DNA of 64,000 nt from Leptospira limi (GCF_026151395.1 NZ_JAMQPV010000003.1:253802-317801), one strand, 5' to 3'. Positions 7,868-17,561 are shown, numbered from the stretch's first letter. The notes: generated by a model not told the origin, from the letters alone. A program made the numbers and translations.

Positions 7868-10024
7868 ATGGACCAAACACATTATCGTTCCTGTAATTTA
7901 TGTGAGGCCATGTGTGGGCTCCAAATCGAAATCAAAAACGGGACCATCCAAAATTTCAAAGGTGACTCTCTTGATCAGTTCAGCAGAGGGCATATTTGCC
8001 CAAAAGGTCCAGAACTAAAAAGTTTATACGAAGATCCAGATCGAATCAAATTTCCTATCAAAAGAACAAACTCAGGTTGGGAAAAAGTTTCTTGGGTCGA
8101 AGCACTCTCCGATATCGCAAAACAAATTGTAGACTTACAATCGAAGTATGGGAATGACGTTGTTGCCATCTACAATGGAAATCCAAATGTTCATAATTAT
8201 GGTTCAATGTTATATGGACAACGATTTGCAAGTCGGATCAAAACAAAAAACAATTTCTCTGCAACTTCGGTAGACCAACTACCCCACCAACTTCTTTCCT
8301 ATTTGATGTTCGGTCACCAATTGCTTGTACCAATCCCAGACATTGATCGCACTGCATATTTTCTTATATTAGGTGGGAATCCATTTGCATCTAACGGTAG
8401 CTTGATGACAGTTCCAGATGTTAAAAAAAGATTAAAAGCGATTCAAGATAGAGGTGGAAAATATGTAGTAATAGACCCAAGGAAAACAGAAACTGCGGAA
8501 CATGCAAACGAACATATTTTTATCAAACCAGGAACGGATGTTTTTTTCTTACTTTCACTTTTAAACGTAATATTTGATAAAAAACGAAACAAACCAAACT
8601 CACTAATTAAAGAGAAAGATTTGGATTCAATAATCAATTTAGTGAAAGAATTCCATCCGAGTGTTGTTTCGAAAATCACCGGGATACCGATCGATACAAT
8701 CGAAAAAATTGCGTTGGAGTTTGTGAATGCTTCGTCTGCAGTTTGTTATGGGAGAGTTGGTGTTTCCACACAAGAATTTGGAGCTTTGTGCCAATGGCTG
8801 ATCAATGTCATCAATATTGTCACTGGAAATTTAGACAAAGAAGGTGGTGCCATGTTCACATTACCTGCCGTTGATTTAGTAGGAGAAGGATCGACAATGA
8901 GATCTTCACCTGGAAGTTTTAATTCTTATCAATCACGAGTGAGAAAACTTCCGGAATTCAACGATGAATTACCTGTCTCAGCATTAGCGGAAGAAATCTT
9001 AACGGAAGGAGAAGGTCAAATTCGAGCTTTAGCAACATCAGCTGGGAATCCTGTTTTATCCACACCTAACGGATCCAAACTTGAAAAAGCATTGTCTCAA
9101 CTAGATCTAATGATTAGTTTTGATTTTTATCTAAATGAAACCACAAAACATGCTCATTATATTTTGCCTCCAACGTCAACTTTAGAACATGATCATTACG
9201 ATTTAATATTCAATGTATTTGCTGTTAGAAATACATCGCGTTATAACCAACCGCTATTCCAACCCGAAGAAGGAATGTTACATGATTGGGAAATTTTTGC
9301 CGATTTGACAAAACGAATCGAACTATTACGTTCTGGGAAGGAATTACCAAGTGAATTGATAAGGACAAAACTAACACCCGCTAGCATCATTGATCATGCA
9401 TTAAAATCTGGTCCTTACGGAATAAAAAATAATGCTGAAATTCAAATGAGTTTGGAACTACTAAAAAATAGCCCACATGGAATCGATTTAGGACCACTTA
9501 AAAAATCATTTCCAGAAAGACTTTACACAGAAGATAAAAAAATCCAACTCTATCCTCCTTTATTACAGAACGATATTCCTAGATTAAAAACAAAATTCAA
9601 TGAACACTTAAATGTTGGTCATTCCAAATTTCCATTTCTATTAATAGGAAGAAGGCATTTGCGAAATAATAATTCTTGGATGCATAATTTACCAAAACTT
9701 ATGACAGGTAAACCAAGGTGTACGATGATGGTTCATCCAGATGATGCAAGTTTTTTGGGAATCTCGAATCATGAAGAAGTAATTGTTGAATCGAAAGTCG
9801 GAAAATTACGCATACCTGTCGAAATTACAGATGAATTGATGAAAGGAGTCGTTAGTATCCCTCATGGTTTTGGACACAATCGAAGTGGCACAAATCAAAA
9901 AGTTGCAACTCAATATTCTGGCGTTAGCATCAATGACTTAACAGACGACCAATCGATTGATGAGTTTTCTGGAAATGCTGCGTTTAGTGGGATCCAGGTA
10001 AAAATTTTGAAAATTTCAAGTTAG
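7868..10024 (+). CDS. Molybdopterin oxidoreductase, candidate nitrate reductase of non-canonical type
   Basis: 718 residues. The N-terminus has the [4Fe-4S] ligands C9, C12, C16 and C44 (SCNLCEAMC, GHICPKG), followed by the molybdopterin-binding domains and a C-terminal MopB_CT-like part (HPDDASFLGI; SIPHGFGHNR). In this position one expects assimilatory nitrate reductase, but the segment normally carrying the Cys/SeCys/Ser ligand to Mo reads SATSVDQLPH (near residue 135), as in a widespread uncharacterised MopB family of proteobacteria and actinobacteria. No NasA/NarB-type cysteine is evident. No Tat signal is visible, so it is probably cytoplasmic. The gene context supports nitrate reduction; the sequence alone does not prove it. 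Confidence 0.8.
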   Translation: MDQTHYRSCNLCEAMCGLQIEIKNGTIQNFKGDSLDQFSRGHICPKGPELKSLYEDPDRIKFPIKRTNSGWEKVSWVEALSDIAKQIVDLQSKYGNDVVAIYNGNPNVHNYGSMLYGQRFASRIKTKNNFSATSVDQLPHQLLSYLMFGHQLLVPIPDIDRTAYFLILGGNPFASNGSLMTVPDVKKRLKAIQDRGGKYVVIDPRKTETAEHANEHIFIKPGTDVFFLLSLLNVIFDKKRNKPNSLIKEKDLDSIINLVKEFHPSVVSKITGIPIDTIEKIALEFVNASSAVCYGRVGVSTQEFGALCQWLINVINIVTGNLDKEGGAMFTLPAVDLVGEGSTMRSSPGSFNSYQSRVRKLPEFNDELPVSALAEEILTEGEGQIRALATSAGNPVLSTPNGSKLEKALSQLDLMISFDFYLNETTKHAHYILPPTSTLEHDHYDLIFNVFAVRNTSRYNQPLFQPEEGMLHDWEIFADLTKRIELLRSGKELPSELIRTKLTPASIIDHALKSGPYGIKNNAEIQMSLELLKNSPHGIDLGPLKKSFPERLYTEDKKIQLYPPLLQNDIPRLKTKFNEHLNVGHSKFPFLLIGRRHLRNNNSWMHNLPKLMTGKPRCTMMVHPDDASFLGISNHEEVIVESKVGKLRIPVEITDELMKGVVSIPHGFGHNRSGTNQKVATQYSGVSINDLTDDQSIDEFSGNAAFSGIQVKILKISS

Positions 10025-11097
10025 TATGGATTGTTATCATTCAAATACTGGGACAATACTTTGCGACCTCCGATCAAAGAATATTTACTTTTAAATTTTG
10101 AAAGATACGAAAGAGCTTTGTTGGAACGGACTCCTGATTCGCACACACATACTATGATTTGGTCATCGTTCAGGTTTGGTAATTTCCCTTTTTCTAATGC
10201 AGAAAGGGGAAACCAAATTGTATCGGGTATGGGAAACTGAAGGATCTCTTCATTCTCTCTTACATCAAGCAGTGTAACAGGAGTATTTAACTTCAGTTTC
10301 AAAAAACCTTCCACATTTATCTCATGGGTTTTACTCTTGTTTAAAATCTGTTTATGATGTGCACTACAAGCCTTACATTCAGGATTTTTTTCCAATTTTG
10401 ATTGGTAAAAAGAAAGTGGATTCCATTCTAAAAAATATACAGAATTGAAATCAATTTGATTCGGATTTAACAAATATTGCAATGCCAAAGAAGCTTGGTA
10501 GGTTCCAGCCAATGTTGCCTGAATTCCCAATACACCTCCCTCATTACAACTCAATGTATCACCTTCATTTAACTCAGGAAACAAACAACGATAACATGGT
10601 TTCCCATCTCCTGAAAATATAGCAAATTGAGCACTTGTCTTAAAAACGGAAGCGGTTACAAGAGGAATCTTATTTGATAAACAAATTTCATTGATTGTAT
10701 ACTTTGATTGGATGGTATCTGTGCAGTCTAAAACCACATCCCATGTATTCTTAAAATCAATGTTAGAGTTTCGATTCAAATATTCCGAAAAATTTTCTAT
10801 CTGTAACCATGGAACATGATTTTTTAATACTTCCGCTGCAACCTCTACTTTTTTTCGACCAATATCTTTCCATGTAAACAATGTTTGCCGATGCAGATTT
10901 GAGACATCAACAACATCAAAATCCATTAGACCAATTCTACCGATCCCAGACAAAGCAAGTTGCAAAGCAGAAGGACATCCTAAACCGCCCACTCCGATGA
11001 TAAGGACTGAAGAATCATTCCACTTCTTTTGGCCCTCCAGTCCAATTTCTGAGACTAAGGATTGACGCTGGAAAAATTTTGATTGATCATTAGTCAT
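10021..11097 (-). CDS. moeB: MoeB/ThiF-type adenylyltransferase with C-terminal rhodanese domain
   Basis: 358 residues. The N-terminal two thirds is an E1-like adenylyltransferase: GVGGLGCPSALQLA nucleotide loop, DFDVVDVSNLHRQ, and two CxxC zinc pairs (CYRC, CKAC). The last ~100 residues are a rhodanese domain with the active cysteine in VCVCESGVRS. It would adenylate the C-terminal glycine of MoaD and deliver sulfur to it. The start was placed at the ATG (11097); an in-frame TTG at 11112 adds five residues and neither has a good ribosome binding site. It converges on the oxidoreductase with overlapping stop codons and is divergent from moaA. Confidence 0.88.
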   Translation of the reverse strand: MTNDQSKFFQRQSLVSEIGLEGQKKWNDSSVLIIGVGGLGCPSALQLALSGIGRIGLMDFDVVDVSNLHRQTLFTWKDIGRKKVEVAAEVLKNHVPWLQIENFSEYLNRNSNIDFKNTWDVVLDCTDTIQSKYTINEICLSNKIPLVTASVFKTSAQFAIFSGDGKPCYRCLFPELNEGDTLSCNEGGVLGIQATLAGTYQASLALQYLLNPNQIDFNSVYFLEWNPLSFYQSKLEKNPECKACSAHHKQILNKSKTHEINVEGFLKLKLNTPVTLLDVRENEEILQFPIPDTIWFPLSALEKGKLPNLNDDQIIVCVCESGVRSNKALSYLSKFKSKYSLIGGRKVLSQYLNDNNPY

Positions 11098-11224
11098 AAA
11101 TTTTTTGAACAATAACGCGAGGATACTTTAGAAATATATTTTTAATAAAATTTGTTTTGAATTTAAGGAAAAAAATCAATTTTAGTTTCCAACTGATAAT
11201 TCCTGTATAAATTCGTTTATAACG

Positions 11225-12166
11225 ATGTCCTTGGATACTAGAAAATTTGAAGTTTTGAGAATTAGTATCTTATCCCATTGTAATTTCGCATGTGTATATT
11301 GTGCACCCAAGGAAAAAGAAAAACACAATCCAAAAAAATCATACAACCAATACCTAAGTCCAGAGCTCCTAAACACAAATCTCAAAAGGTTACTTCCACA
11401 TATCAAAATTAAAGAAGTACACTTAACTGGAGGAGAACCCACCCTCCACAAAGATCTCATCCAGTTAATCCAAATTATAAAAGAACATTCGATAGAACAA
11501 ATTGCTCTCACTTCAAATGGAAATTTTGACAAAGGACTCATAGAAAAAATGAAATCCGCTGGCCTTACGAGAATCAATTTTTCATTGGATAGCATTTCAC
11601 AGAAAGGTTTTGAAACTTTAAGTGATCGAAAAAATCCTGTACTCCAAATTTTAGAGCAAATTGAAACAGCTAAAAAAATAGGATTCGAAATCAAAATTAA
11701 TTCCACGATCTTACGTGGATTCAATGAGTCGGAAATTTTGGATTTATTGGAATGGGCAGGCAAACGATCGATACCCATTCGATTTTTAGAATTTATGAAA
11801 ATGGGACCTCTCCACAAAGAACACCCATTGTATTTTTATTCTGCAGAAGAAATTCGAAACCAGATTAAAACTAGATACCAAATTAAAGATTATCCAACGG
11901 CACCAGACTCTACCGCACAATATTTTATCACAGAAGAGGGGTATATTTTCGGAATGATTGCCAATCATACAGAACCTTTTTGTGAAGGTTGTAATCGATT
12001 GCGAATGGACAGTCAAGGTAGAATTTATGGTTGTCTAAGTGATGAAACTTCCTTCGAAGTGCCACATTCTAGTAATGAAGTCCACTATGTTTTAAACCAA
12101 GCTATGTTAACGAAAAAAGCTAAATTCATTGGTTCAGAATTATCAATGAAATATATTGGAGGTTAG
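11225..12166 (+). CDS. moaA: GTP 3',8-cyclase MoaA (radical SAM)
   Basis: 313-residue radical-SAM enzyme for the first Moco step, GTP to the cyclic 3',8-dihydro intermediate. The SAM cluster ligands are C19, C23, C26 (C-X3-C-X2-C). The second cluster is bound by CEGC and a third cysteine about 13 residues later, near residues 252-269. The chain ends in the Gly-Gly tail typical of MoaA. It starts the moaA-moaD-moaE-mobA-HAD run; moaD begins on the next base after its stop. Confidence 0.93.
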   Translation: MSLDTRKFEVLRISILSHCNFACVYCAPKEKEKHNPKKSYNQYLSPELLNTNLKRLLPHIKIKEVHLTGGEPTLHKDLIQLIQIIKEHSIEQIALTSNGNFDKGLIEKMKSAGLTRINFSLDSISQKGFETLSDRKNPVLQILEQIETAKKIGFEIKINSTILRGFNESEILDLLEWAGKRSIPIRFLEFMKMGPLHKEHPLYFYSAEEIRNQIKTRYQIKDYPTAPDSTAQYFITEEGYIFGMIANHTEPFCEGCNRLRMDSQGRIYGCLSDETSFEVPHSSNEVHYVLNQAMLTKKAKFIGSELSMKYIGG

Positions 12167-12409
12167 ATGAAGACAGAAATATTGTTTTTTGCAGCTTTAA
12201 AAGATTTTTTTACAGCGAAACAAATCACAGAAATTGGCGAACATATTACCGTTACTCAATTAAAAGAATTGTTGAGCAAACAAAATCCAAATGCATCGAA
12301 AATTATAAATGTTAGTAGGGTTTCCATCAATCAGAGAATTGCAAATGATTTTGAAGTGATTCCTGAAAATGCGATCATCGCAATTTTACCTCCATCAAGT
12401 GGAGGATAG
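12167..12409 (+). CDS. moaD: Molybdopterin synthase sulfur carrier subunit MoaD
   Basis: 80-residue ubiquitin-like protein ending in SSGG, the tail that MoeB adenylates and the rhodanese/sulfurtransferase thiocarboxylates. The start codon follows the moaA stop directly and its GGAGG lies inside the last codons of moaA, so the two are coupled. It works with MoaE as molybdopterin synthase. Confidence 0.9.
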   Translation: MKTEILFFAALKDFFTAKQITEIGEHITVTQLKELLSKQNPNASKIINVSRVSINQRIANDFEVIPENAIIAILPPSSGG

Positions 12410-12420
12410 CAGATCAATCA

Positions 12421-12846
12421 ATGGAACATATAACAGATAACAAAATTGAACTAACAAATATCATACCATCTCTACCAAGTATGGGTGGGTATGTAATGTT
12501 CACTGGAATTGTACGTGATATCAATGAGGGAAAAATCGTAACCCATTTAGATTATGAGGCATATTCAGAATTGGCAAATCAAATGATCAATTCCATATTA
12601 CAGGATTCTAAACAGAAATGGGATCTACAATATGCAAATTGTATTCACAGACTAGGGAAGCTGAACGTAGGCGAAATTGCTGTAATCGTTTCCACTGGTT
12701 CAGTCCATCGAGATGAAGCTTATTTAGCAAACCGATACATTATTGATCGAGTGAAACATGAAGTACCAATTTGGAAAAAAGAATATTATGAAGATGGTAG
12801 TTCCGAATGGTCAAAGGGATGTCTTCATGACTCAAACCACGAGTGA
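12421..12846 (+). CDS. moaE: Molybdopterin synthase catalytic subunit MoaE
   Basis: 141 residues. MoaE hallmarks are GGYVMFTGIVRD near the N-terminus, LDYEAYSELA, HRLGKLNVGEIAV, SVHRDEA and the catalytic lysines near the end (EVPIWKKEYYEDGS). With MoaD it inserts two sulfurs into precursor Z. GGAGG in the end of moaD serves as ribosome binding site. Its 3' end overlaps mobA by 20 bp. Confidence 0.93.
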   Translation: MEHITDNKIELTNIIPSLPSMGGYVMFTGIVRDINEGKIVTHLDYEAYSELANQMINSILQDSKQKWDLQYANCIHRLGKLNVGEIAVIVSTGSVHRDEAYLANRYIIDRVKHEVPIWKKEYYEDGSSEWSKGCLHDSNHE

Positions 12847-13459
12847 TATCATTTTTTTACTCTTGGTTGGTGGGAAAAGTTCCAGGATGGGTGAAGATAA
12901 AGCATTTTTACCATTTGGAAAAAATTCAAGCTTCATAAAAGTTCTCATTAAAAAAATTTCAATTTTCAAATTCAAATTCTTTTTGTCACTTCGAAAAGAG
13001 CAACTCTCTCTCTATGAATCATGGCTTCCCAATAACTCTTTTGTTATTGACCAATTTGAAAACATACGAGGCCCATTATGTGGGTTAATTTCTGCACATC
13101 ATTTTCTAAAATCGAATCACATTCAATATAAAGCACTTTTCACACTTGCAGTGGACTCTCCTTCCATCAAATTAAAATCAATCAAACGAGTGATAGATCA
13201 ATTTCATGAAAACCCAAATTCATCAGGTATATTTTATCAAACGAAAAATGGAATTGAACCATTATGTGCAATTTATAACGAATCAACTTTAGAGGAATGG
13301 ATTCAATCATACTATCATAATCCAAAGATTGAATTTTCTTTACAAAAAAAAATATTAGCTTTAGAAAAAACTTCAGTCTTTATTAATTTACCCTTAGAAG
13401 AAGAAATTTTTATGCAAAATATTAACACAAAAAAAGACTTTGAATTGTATCATAGATGA
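12827..13459 (+). CDS. mobA: Molybdenum cofactor guanylyltransferase MobA
   Basis: 210 residues. The nucleotide-binding signature GGKSSRMGEDKAFLPFG lies close to the N-terminus. MobA makes the bis-MGD cofactor used by MopB oxidoreductases such as the one at 7868-10024. The frame is open further upstream (to 12758), but the ATG at 12827 has AAAGGGAT before it and puts the signature at the usual distance. It overlaps moaE at its start and the HAD gene by 4 bp at its end. Confidence 0.88.
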   Translation: MTQTTSDIIFLLLVGGKSSRMGEDKAFLPFGKNSSFIKVLIKKISIFKFKFFLSLRKEQLSLYESWLPNNSFVIDQFENIRGPLCGLISAHHFLKSNHIQYKALFTLAVDSPSIKLKSIKRVIDQFHENPNSSGIFYQTKNGIEPLCAIYNESTLEEWIQSYYHNPKIEFSLQKKILALEKTSVFINLPLEEEIFMQNINTKKDFELYHR

Positions 13460-14046
13460 AACTTCACCAGAAGAAACAGTTTTGGATTTTTGATATGGAC
13501 GGCACATTAACCATTGCCCAACATGATTTTTTAGCAATCAAACAAGAACTTGGTATCCCAGCAGATATTGACATATTGACATCCCTTTCGATGCTTCCAC
13601 CTAACATAAAAAAGCAAAAACGTATAGAATTAGATGAAATTGAATTCAAAATTGCGAAATTGGCAAAGGCATCACATGGTTGTTTTAATTTTTTAAAAAC
13701 AATTCACTCACAAACAAAAACATTAGGCATATTAACGCGTAATAGTTTTGTAAATTCTTTAGAAACATTAAGTGCAGCAGGGATATTGAGTTTTTTCACA
13801 GAACAGAATATTATTTGCAGAGACCGTGCAATTCCCAAACCAAATCCAGATGGAATTTTGTATTTGATGAAACAATGGAATGCAAAACCAGAAGAAACGA
13901 TAATGATCGGTGATTATGTATTTGATTTGGAAGCTGGAAAAAGAGCAAATGTTGAAACTATCTACATTGATCCGACTGGATTGTTTCCTTTCCAAAAGGA
14001 AGCAAATTACAAAGTGACGAAATTAGAAGAAATCTTATATCTATAA
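13456..14046 (+). CDS. HAD-superfamily phosphatase
   Basis: 196 residues of the HAD-IA type. The nucleophile motif DMDGT is near residue 14, ILTRN is the second motif, and KPNPDGILY with GDYVFDLEAG gives the lysine and acidic residues of motifs III and IV. It overlaps mobA by 4 bp (ATGA) and closes the Moco operon. The substrate is unknown; phosphoglycolate-phosphatase-like enzymes look like this. A Moco-related role is suggested only by position. Confidence 0.8.
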   Translation: MKLHQKKQFWIFDMDGTLTIAQHDFLAIKQELGIPADIDILTSLSMLPPNIKKQKRIELDEIEFKIAKLAKASHGCFNFLKTIHSQTKTLGILTRNSFVNSLETLSAAGILSFFTEQNIICRDRAIPKPNPDGILYLMKQWNAKPEETIMIGDYVFDLEAGKRANVETIYIDPTGLFPFQKEANYKVTKLEEILYL

Positions 14047-14052
14047 ATTTAC

Positions 14053-14991
14053 TTAGATTTTTACGGGATTCAAATTTGTCTTAGGAAATCTAATTTCAAA
14101 TGTTAATCCATTTTCTGTTCCAATCAAAATAGTTCCTTGTAATTGTTTTACTAAATTTCTGACTAACATCAACCCTATTCCTTTATCCTCGGATTCAATA
14201 TTCATTCCTATTCCATTATCTCGAATGACTAAAACAAACTCTTCTCCTAGTATTCCTAAACTAACTTCAATGATTCCTTTCTGTTCCTTTTTAAAAGCAT
14301 GACGAAAACAATTAGAAACCAATTCATTTAAGATTAACCCAATCGGAATTGCACGATCTAGATCCATCTCTAATCCTTCTTCCACTAGTTCTCGTAATTC
14401 TATATTTACATCAACTTTCAAATAGGTAATTTTTAAGTTACTTATGATTAAAGAAAATATTTGATTCAAATTCACAAAAAGCAAATTTGGTGAGCCATAA
14501 ATAATCTTATGAACTGATGCAATAGCCTGAATTCGATTTTGAATCAAATTAAGAGATGCCGTCAACTTTTCATCTTTTTCAGATTCTATTTGTAAGGCCA
14601 TAAGCCCAGATATAATTTGTAGATTATTATTCACTCTATGGTGTATTTCGGTTAGAAGTTTTGATTTTAATTTTAGGTCAGACTTAATCTGGTGTTCCTG
14701 TGCGACTCTAGTTTTTTGTTCTTTTTTGATGGAACTAACATATAGAAAAATCAAAAGAATCATTGCATACAAATCTTTAAAAAAACCTTCGTATTCATCA
14801 AAATAATCAATAAACAAACCATGTTCAAAAATATTAGAAATGTTTACATAACAAGGAATCAAAGCAAGTAACATCAAAAAAGACCCTTCTCCTCGGAAGG
14901 AAGGTCTTTTAATGATATGAATTACAATTAAGAAAAATGCCACCAAACAAAATAATAGCGATAAAATATTTAACAAAACAATTAGATTCAT
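14053..14991 (-). CDS. Membrane sensor histidine kinase (HisKA_2 type)
   Basis: 312 residues. About three membrane segments fill the first ~95 residues, followed by a HisKA_2-type phosphoacceptor region (HHRVNNNLQIISGL near residue 115) and a HATPase domain with N-box LNELVSNCFRHAF, DNGIGM and GIGLMLVRNL. No receiver or DNA-binding domain is attached and no response regulator is adjacent. The start codon lies one base after the stop of the small membrane protein upstream, so the two are probably made together and may form one sensor. Confidence 0.85.
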   Translation of the reverse strand: MNLIVLLNILSLLFCLVAFFLIVIHIIKRPSFRGEGSFLMLLALIPCYVNISNIFEHGLFIDYFDEYEGFFKDLYAMILLIFLYVSSIKKEQKTRVAQEHQIKSDLKLKSKLLTEIHHRVNNNLQIISGLMALQIESEKDEKLTASLNLIQNRIQAIASVHKIIYGSPNLLFVNLNQIFSLIISNLKITYLKVDVNIELRELVEEGLEMDLDRAIPIGLILNELVSNCFRHAFKKEQKGIIEVSLGILGEEFVLVIRDNGIGMNIESEDKGIGLMLVRNLVKQLQGTILIGTENGLTFEIRFPKTNLNPVKI

Positions 14992-14992
14992 T

Positions 14993-15259
14993 TCAATGTT
15001 GGTTAACCAATATTTCTCGTTTTAAGCTTAAGATAAAACAAACGGATGATAAAAAATAAAATGAATGTTCTAAAATATTAAAAAAATCGTGAAAATAATA
15101 TCCTTCGAGAACTGTAAAAACATTACTAAACCATATCAAAAGAAATGCTGTGAATAAAAAATTATATTTTGGAATCAGCTGAAGGAACAAAAGTCTTGCA
15201 ATAATTAAAATACCAATGCTATCGAAAATCAGATTTAGAACTTCACTTAGTTGGTACAT
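14993..15259 (-). CDS. Small membrane protein coupled to the histidine kinase
   Basis: 88 residues, almost entirely hydrophobic, with about three membrane segments and no recognisable domain. Its stop (TGA) is one base from the ATG of the kinase. It looks like the missing half of a seven-helix membrane sensor whose other three helices are at the N-terminus of the kinase. Whether the two chains form one sensor is inference. Confidence 0.6.
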   Translation of the reverse strand: MYQLSEVLNLIFDSIGILIIARLLFLQLIPKYNFLFTAFLLIWFSNVFTVLEGYYFHDFFNILEHSFYFLSSVCFILSLKREILVNQH

Positions 15260-15359
15260 TAGATTTAATTTAAGAAATTAATTTCCTTAGATGGGTAAAT
15301 TTACCAGAAAATCAAAAAAGGTAAAGTGAATAATTACAAAAATCGAAACATAATTTTAT

Positions 15360-16349
15360 CTAGTATATGTCCGAAGGATTCATTTTTGCAAGTCGTATAA
15401 CATCGGATAAAAATTTTCGATGGCTAACGATTGATTTCTGTTTCAATTCGCGTGAAGGATTAAAGATTCCTCTTTTTCGGAAAATTTTCAATGGATCTAA
15501 ATTAATATCCGACCATGTCCCAATTTCCAATGTTAGGGGGAGAAAATGCTTAGAAATGGGAGGTTGTGTCTCTTTTATATTTGATTGGAATTTATCATAC
15601 AATCTATCCCAAAGATCACCATGGGTTGTGTAAGTTTCACTTTGTGGTCCAAATCGATATAGGAAATGATTTAAATGATTTGTAAAATTTGAACCAATTT
15701 TCTGAAATAAATCTTCATCAGCACATGGCTCATGTGTACTTGCATATGGCCACCAAACATGATCCACAGTGCCGAATCCAGAATGAATATCTACAACTGG
15801 GATTAATTGATTTTCAGCATGAAGGAAATATTCTTTAAAATATCGATCTAAAACTCTTGACTCTACTTGCAACACCTTACCGCGATAATACGGAAAAAAA
15901 TTTGAATACTTATGCCCTCCAAAAAAAAATGGCGCTTTTACCGCTTCTACCCCAGAGTTTCGCATCAAATCTACGCCCTTTGGATTCGAACGTCTTTTTA
16001 AAGCAACTCCACCCGGATTTAGTACCGGAATGCAGACAATGCCAACTTCACCATTTTTGATTTCCTGATACAAAACAGAATTTTTGCGGGCAAAAAGATC
16101 ATCTAAAAAATCTAATAAAACACGAATCCCAATTGTTTCTAATCCATGAACACCTGCAATAAGGCCTGAAACATTACTTTTAATAGCTTTCGATTTTCCT
16201 ATTTCTAATACATAAATGGGGAATCTAAATCCTTCTTCCGTTTTAGAAGAAAAGCCATATTGTTTTAATCTAACAAGTTTACCACCTAACTTTGCAATCT
16301 TTAGGATTCTGTTTTCATAACGATTTAATCTTTTTATACCACGTAACAT
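15360..16349 (-). CDS. M14-family zinc carboxypeptidase-like protein
   Basis: 329 residues. The zinc ligands of the M14/succinylglutamate-desuccinylase fold can be read: H-x-x-E in AGVHGLET, a distant His in VVDIHSGFG, and the catalytic Glu in LTLEIGTW. No signal peptide is seen. The ATG at 16349 was preferred to the TTG at 16370; GAGG lies about 11 bases upstream. The substrate cannot be told from sequence. Confidence 0.75.
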   Translation of the reverse strand: MLRGIKRLNRYENRILKIAKLGGKLVRLKQYGFSSKTEEGFRFPIYVLEIGKSKAIKSNVSGLIAGVHGLETIGIRVLLDFLDDLFARKNSVLYQEIKNGEVGIVCIPVLNPGGVALKRRSNPKGVDLMRNSGVEAVKAPFFFGGHKYSNFFPYYRGKVLQVESRVLDRYFKEYFLHAENQLIPVVDIHSGFGTVDHVWWPYASTHEPCADEDLFQKIGSNFTNHLNHFLYRFGPQSETYTTHGDLWDRLYDKFQSNIKETQPPISKHFLPLTLEIGTWSDINLDPLKIFRKRGIFNPSRELKQKSIVSHRKFLSDVIRLAKMNPSDIY

Positions 16350-16532
16350 TAATTTTTTGCCTCGAATCAAATCAAATGAATTGGAAAACCAAATCTATTT
16401 TGTATCGCTAATTCACCTTTTTACAAGGTCTCCATTTCTAAAATTCGAATATTACGACAACTGTTACAAATTGATGACAAATCTTCCATTCTATAAATTT
16501 GGAATCAAAATTAGGAGAATTAAAACATTGAA

Positions 16533-17561
16533 ATGAAATTTGACTCACGAAATTCTATTAAACAGAATCAGATTTTATCCAAATTGAATATGACAAAAAA
16601 AAATACAAACCAAAAGGTTAGTCCCAAAAAACACAAGAGAATTCGGGAAGAAGATTTCCTCGTGAATGATTCTTCCATCCATGTCGGAGTTTGGCCAGGG
16701 AAAAAACGAACTGTCATTTGTTTGCATGGTTTGTCTGGAAATCTACATTCCATGGAATCCTTCGCAAACTTACTGTCAAAAGCAGGACATAAAGTTATCT
16801 CCTATGATTTAAAAGGTAGAGGTCATTCGGGTAAACCAAAAATAGGGTATGGTTTTATGAATCATATTGAAGACTTAAATCAATTGGTCCAACATTACAA
16901 TTTGAAAGAATTTATCCTATTAGGGCATTCTTTTGGATGTATGATCGCACTTCGTTATGCACTCCTATTCCCTGAAAAAATAAGTGGTATGATACTCATA
17001 GATGGTGGTGGACTTTTAACAGTCAAAAAAAGAATCCAAATCTTAAAGGTGCTAAAACAATCCTTTGATCGCCTGGATGTTGTTTATCGAAGTCAAAGCG
17101 AATATTTTAATTTGTTAAAAAATTCTCCTTTAGTACCAAAGTGGACTCAAAAAATCGAAGATTACTTTGGGAAGGAATTACACCCAATTCAAAATGGTTA
17201 TCTTTGTCATATGCCAAAATATGTCATGTTAGAAGAACTAAAAGAGATGGGAGGTGCCATTGATTTAAAAAATGTAATTTTACAATTTTTATCGCATCCA
17301 ATTGAAATGGGCAAAAGAATGATACTCAATAAAAGATTGGATTTCGAAAGCATTCACACACCTACTCTCATCATGAGAGCTACCAAGATGAATTTATTTC
17401 CTAATGATGATTTGTTACCAAAAGAATCATTTGATGAAATGATAAGAAGGATCCCTAACGCAAAAGGAATTGAAATTAATTCCAATCATTATGGCATTCT
17501 ATTTGATGAAATTAAAGAAAGAGATAAAACAATTCTCAATTTCATTAATGAATTGAATTAA
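16533..17561 (+). CDS. Alpha/beta hydrolase
   Basis: 342 residues. The fold is clear from CLHGLSGN (oxyanion region), the nucleophile elbow GHSFG, and a late histidine in NSNHYGILFDE. The first ~50 residues are basic and unconserved in look. AGGAG lies 18 bases before the chosen ATG, so the start is uncertain; a second in-frame Met is at residue 20. The substrate is unknown. Confidence 0.8.
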   Translation: MKFDSRNSIKQNQILSKLNMTKKNTNQKVSPKKHKRIREEDFLVNDSSIHVGVWPGKKRTVICLHGLSGNLHSMESFANLLSKAGHKVISYDLKGRGHSGKPKIGYGFMNHIEDLNQLVQHYNLKEFILLGHSFGCMIALRYALLFPEKISGMILIDGGGLLTVKKRIQILKVLKQSFDRLDVVYRSQSEYFNLLKNSPLVPKWTQKIEDYFGKELHPIQNGYLCHMPKYVMLEELKEMGGAIDLKNVILQFLSHPIEMGKRMILNKRLDFESIHTPTLIMRATKMNLFPNDDLLPKESFDEMIRRIPNAKGIEINSNHYGILFDEIKERDKTILNFINELN

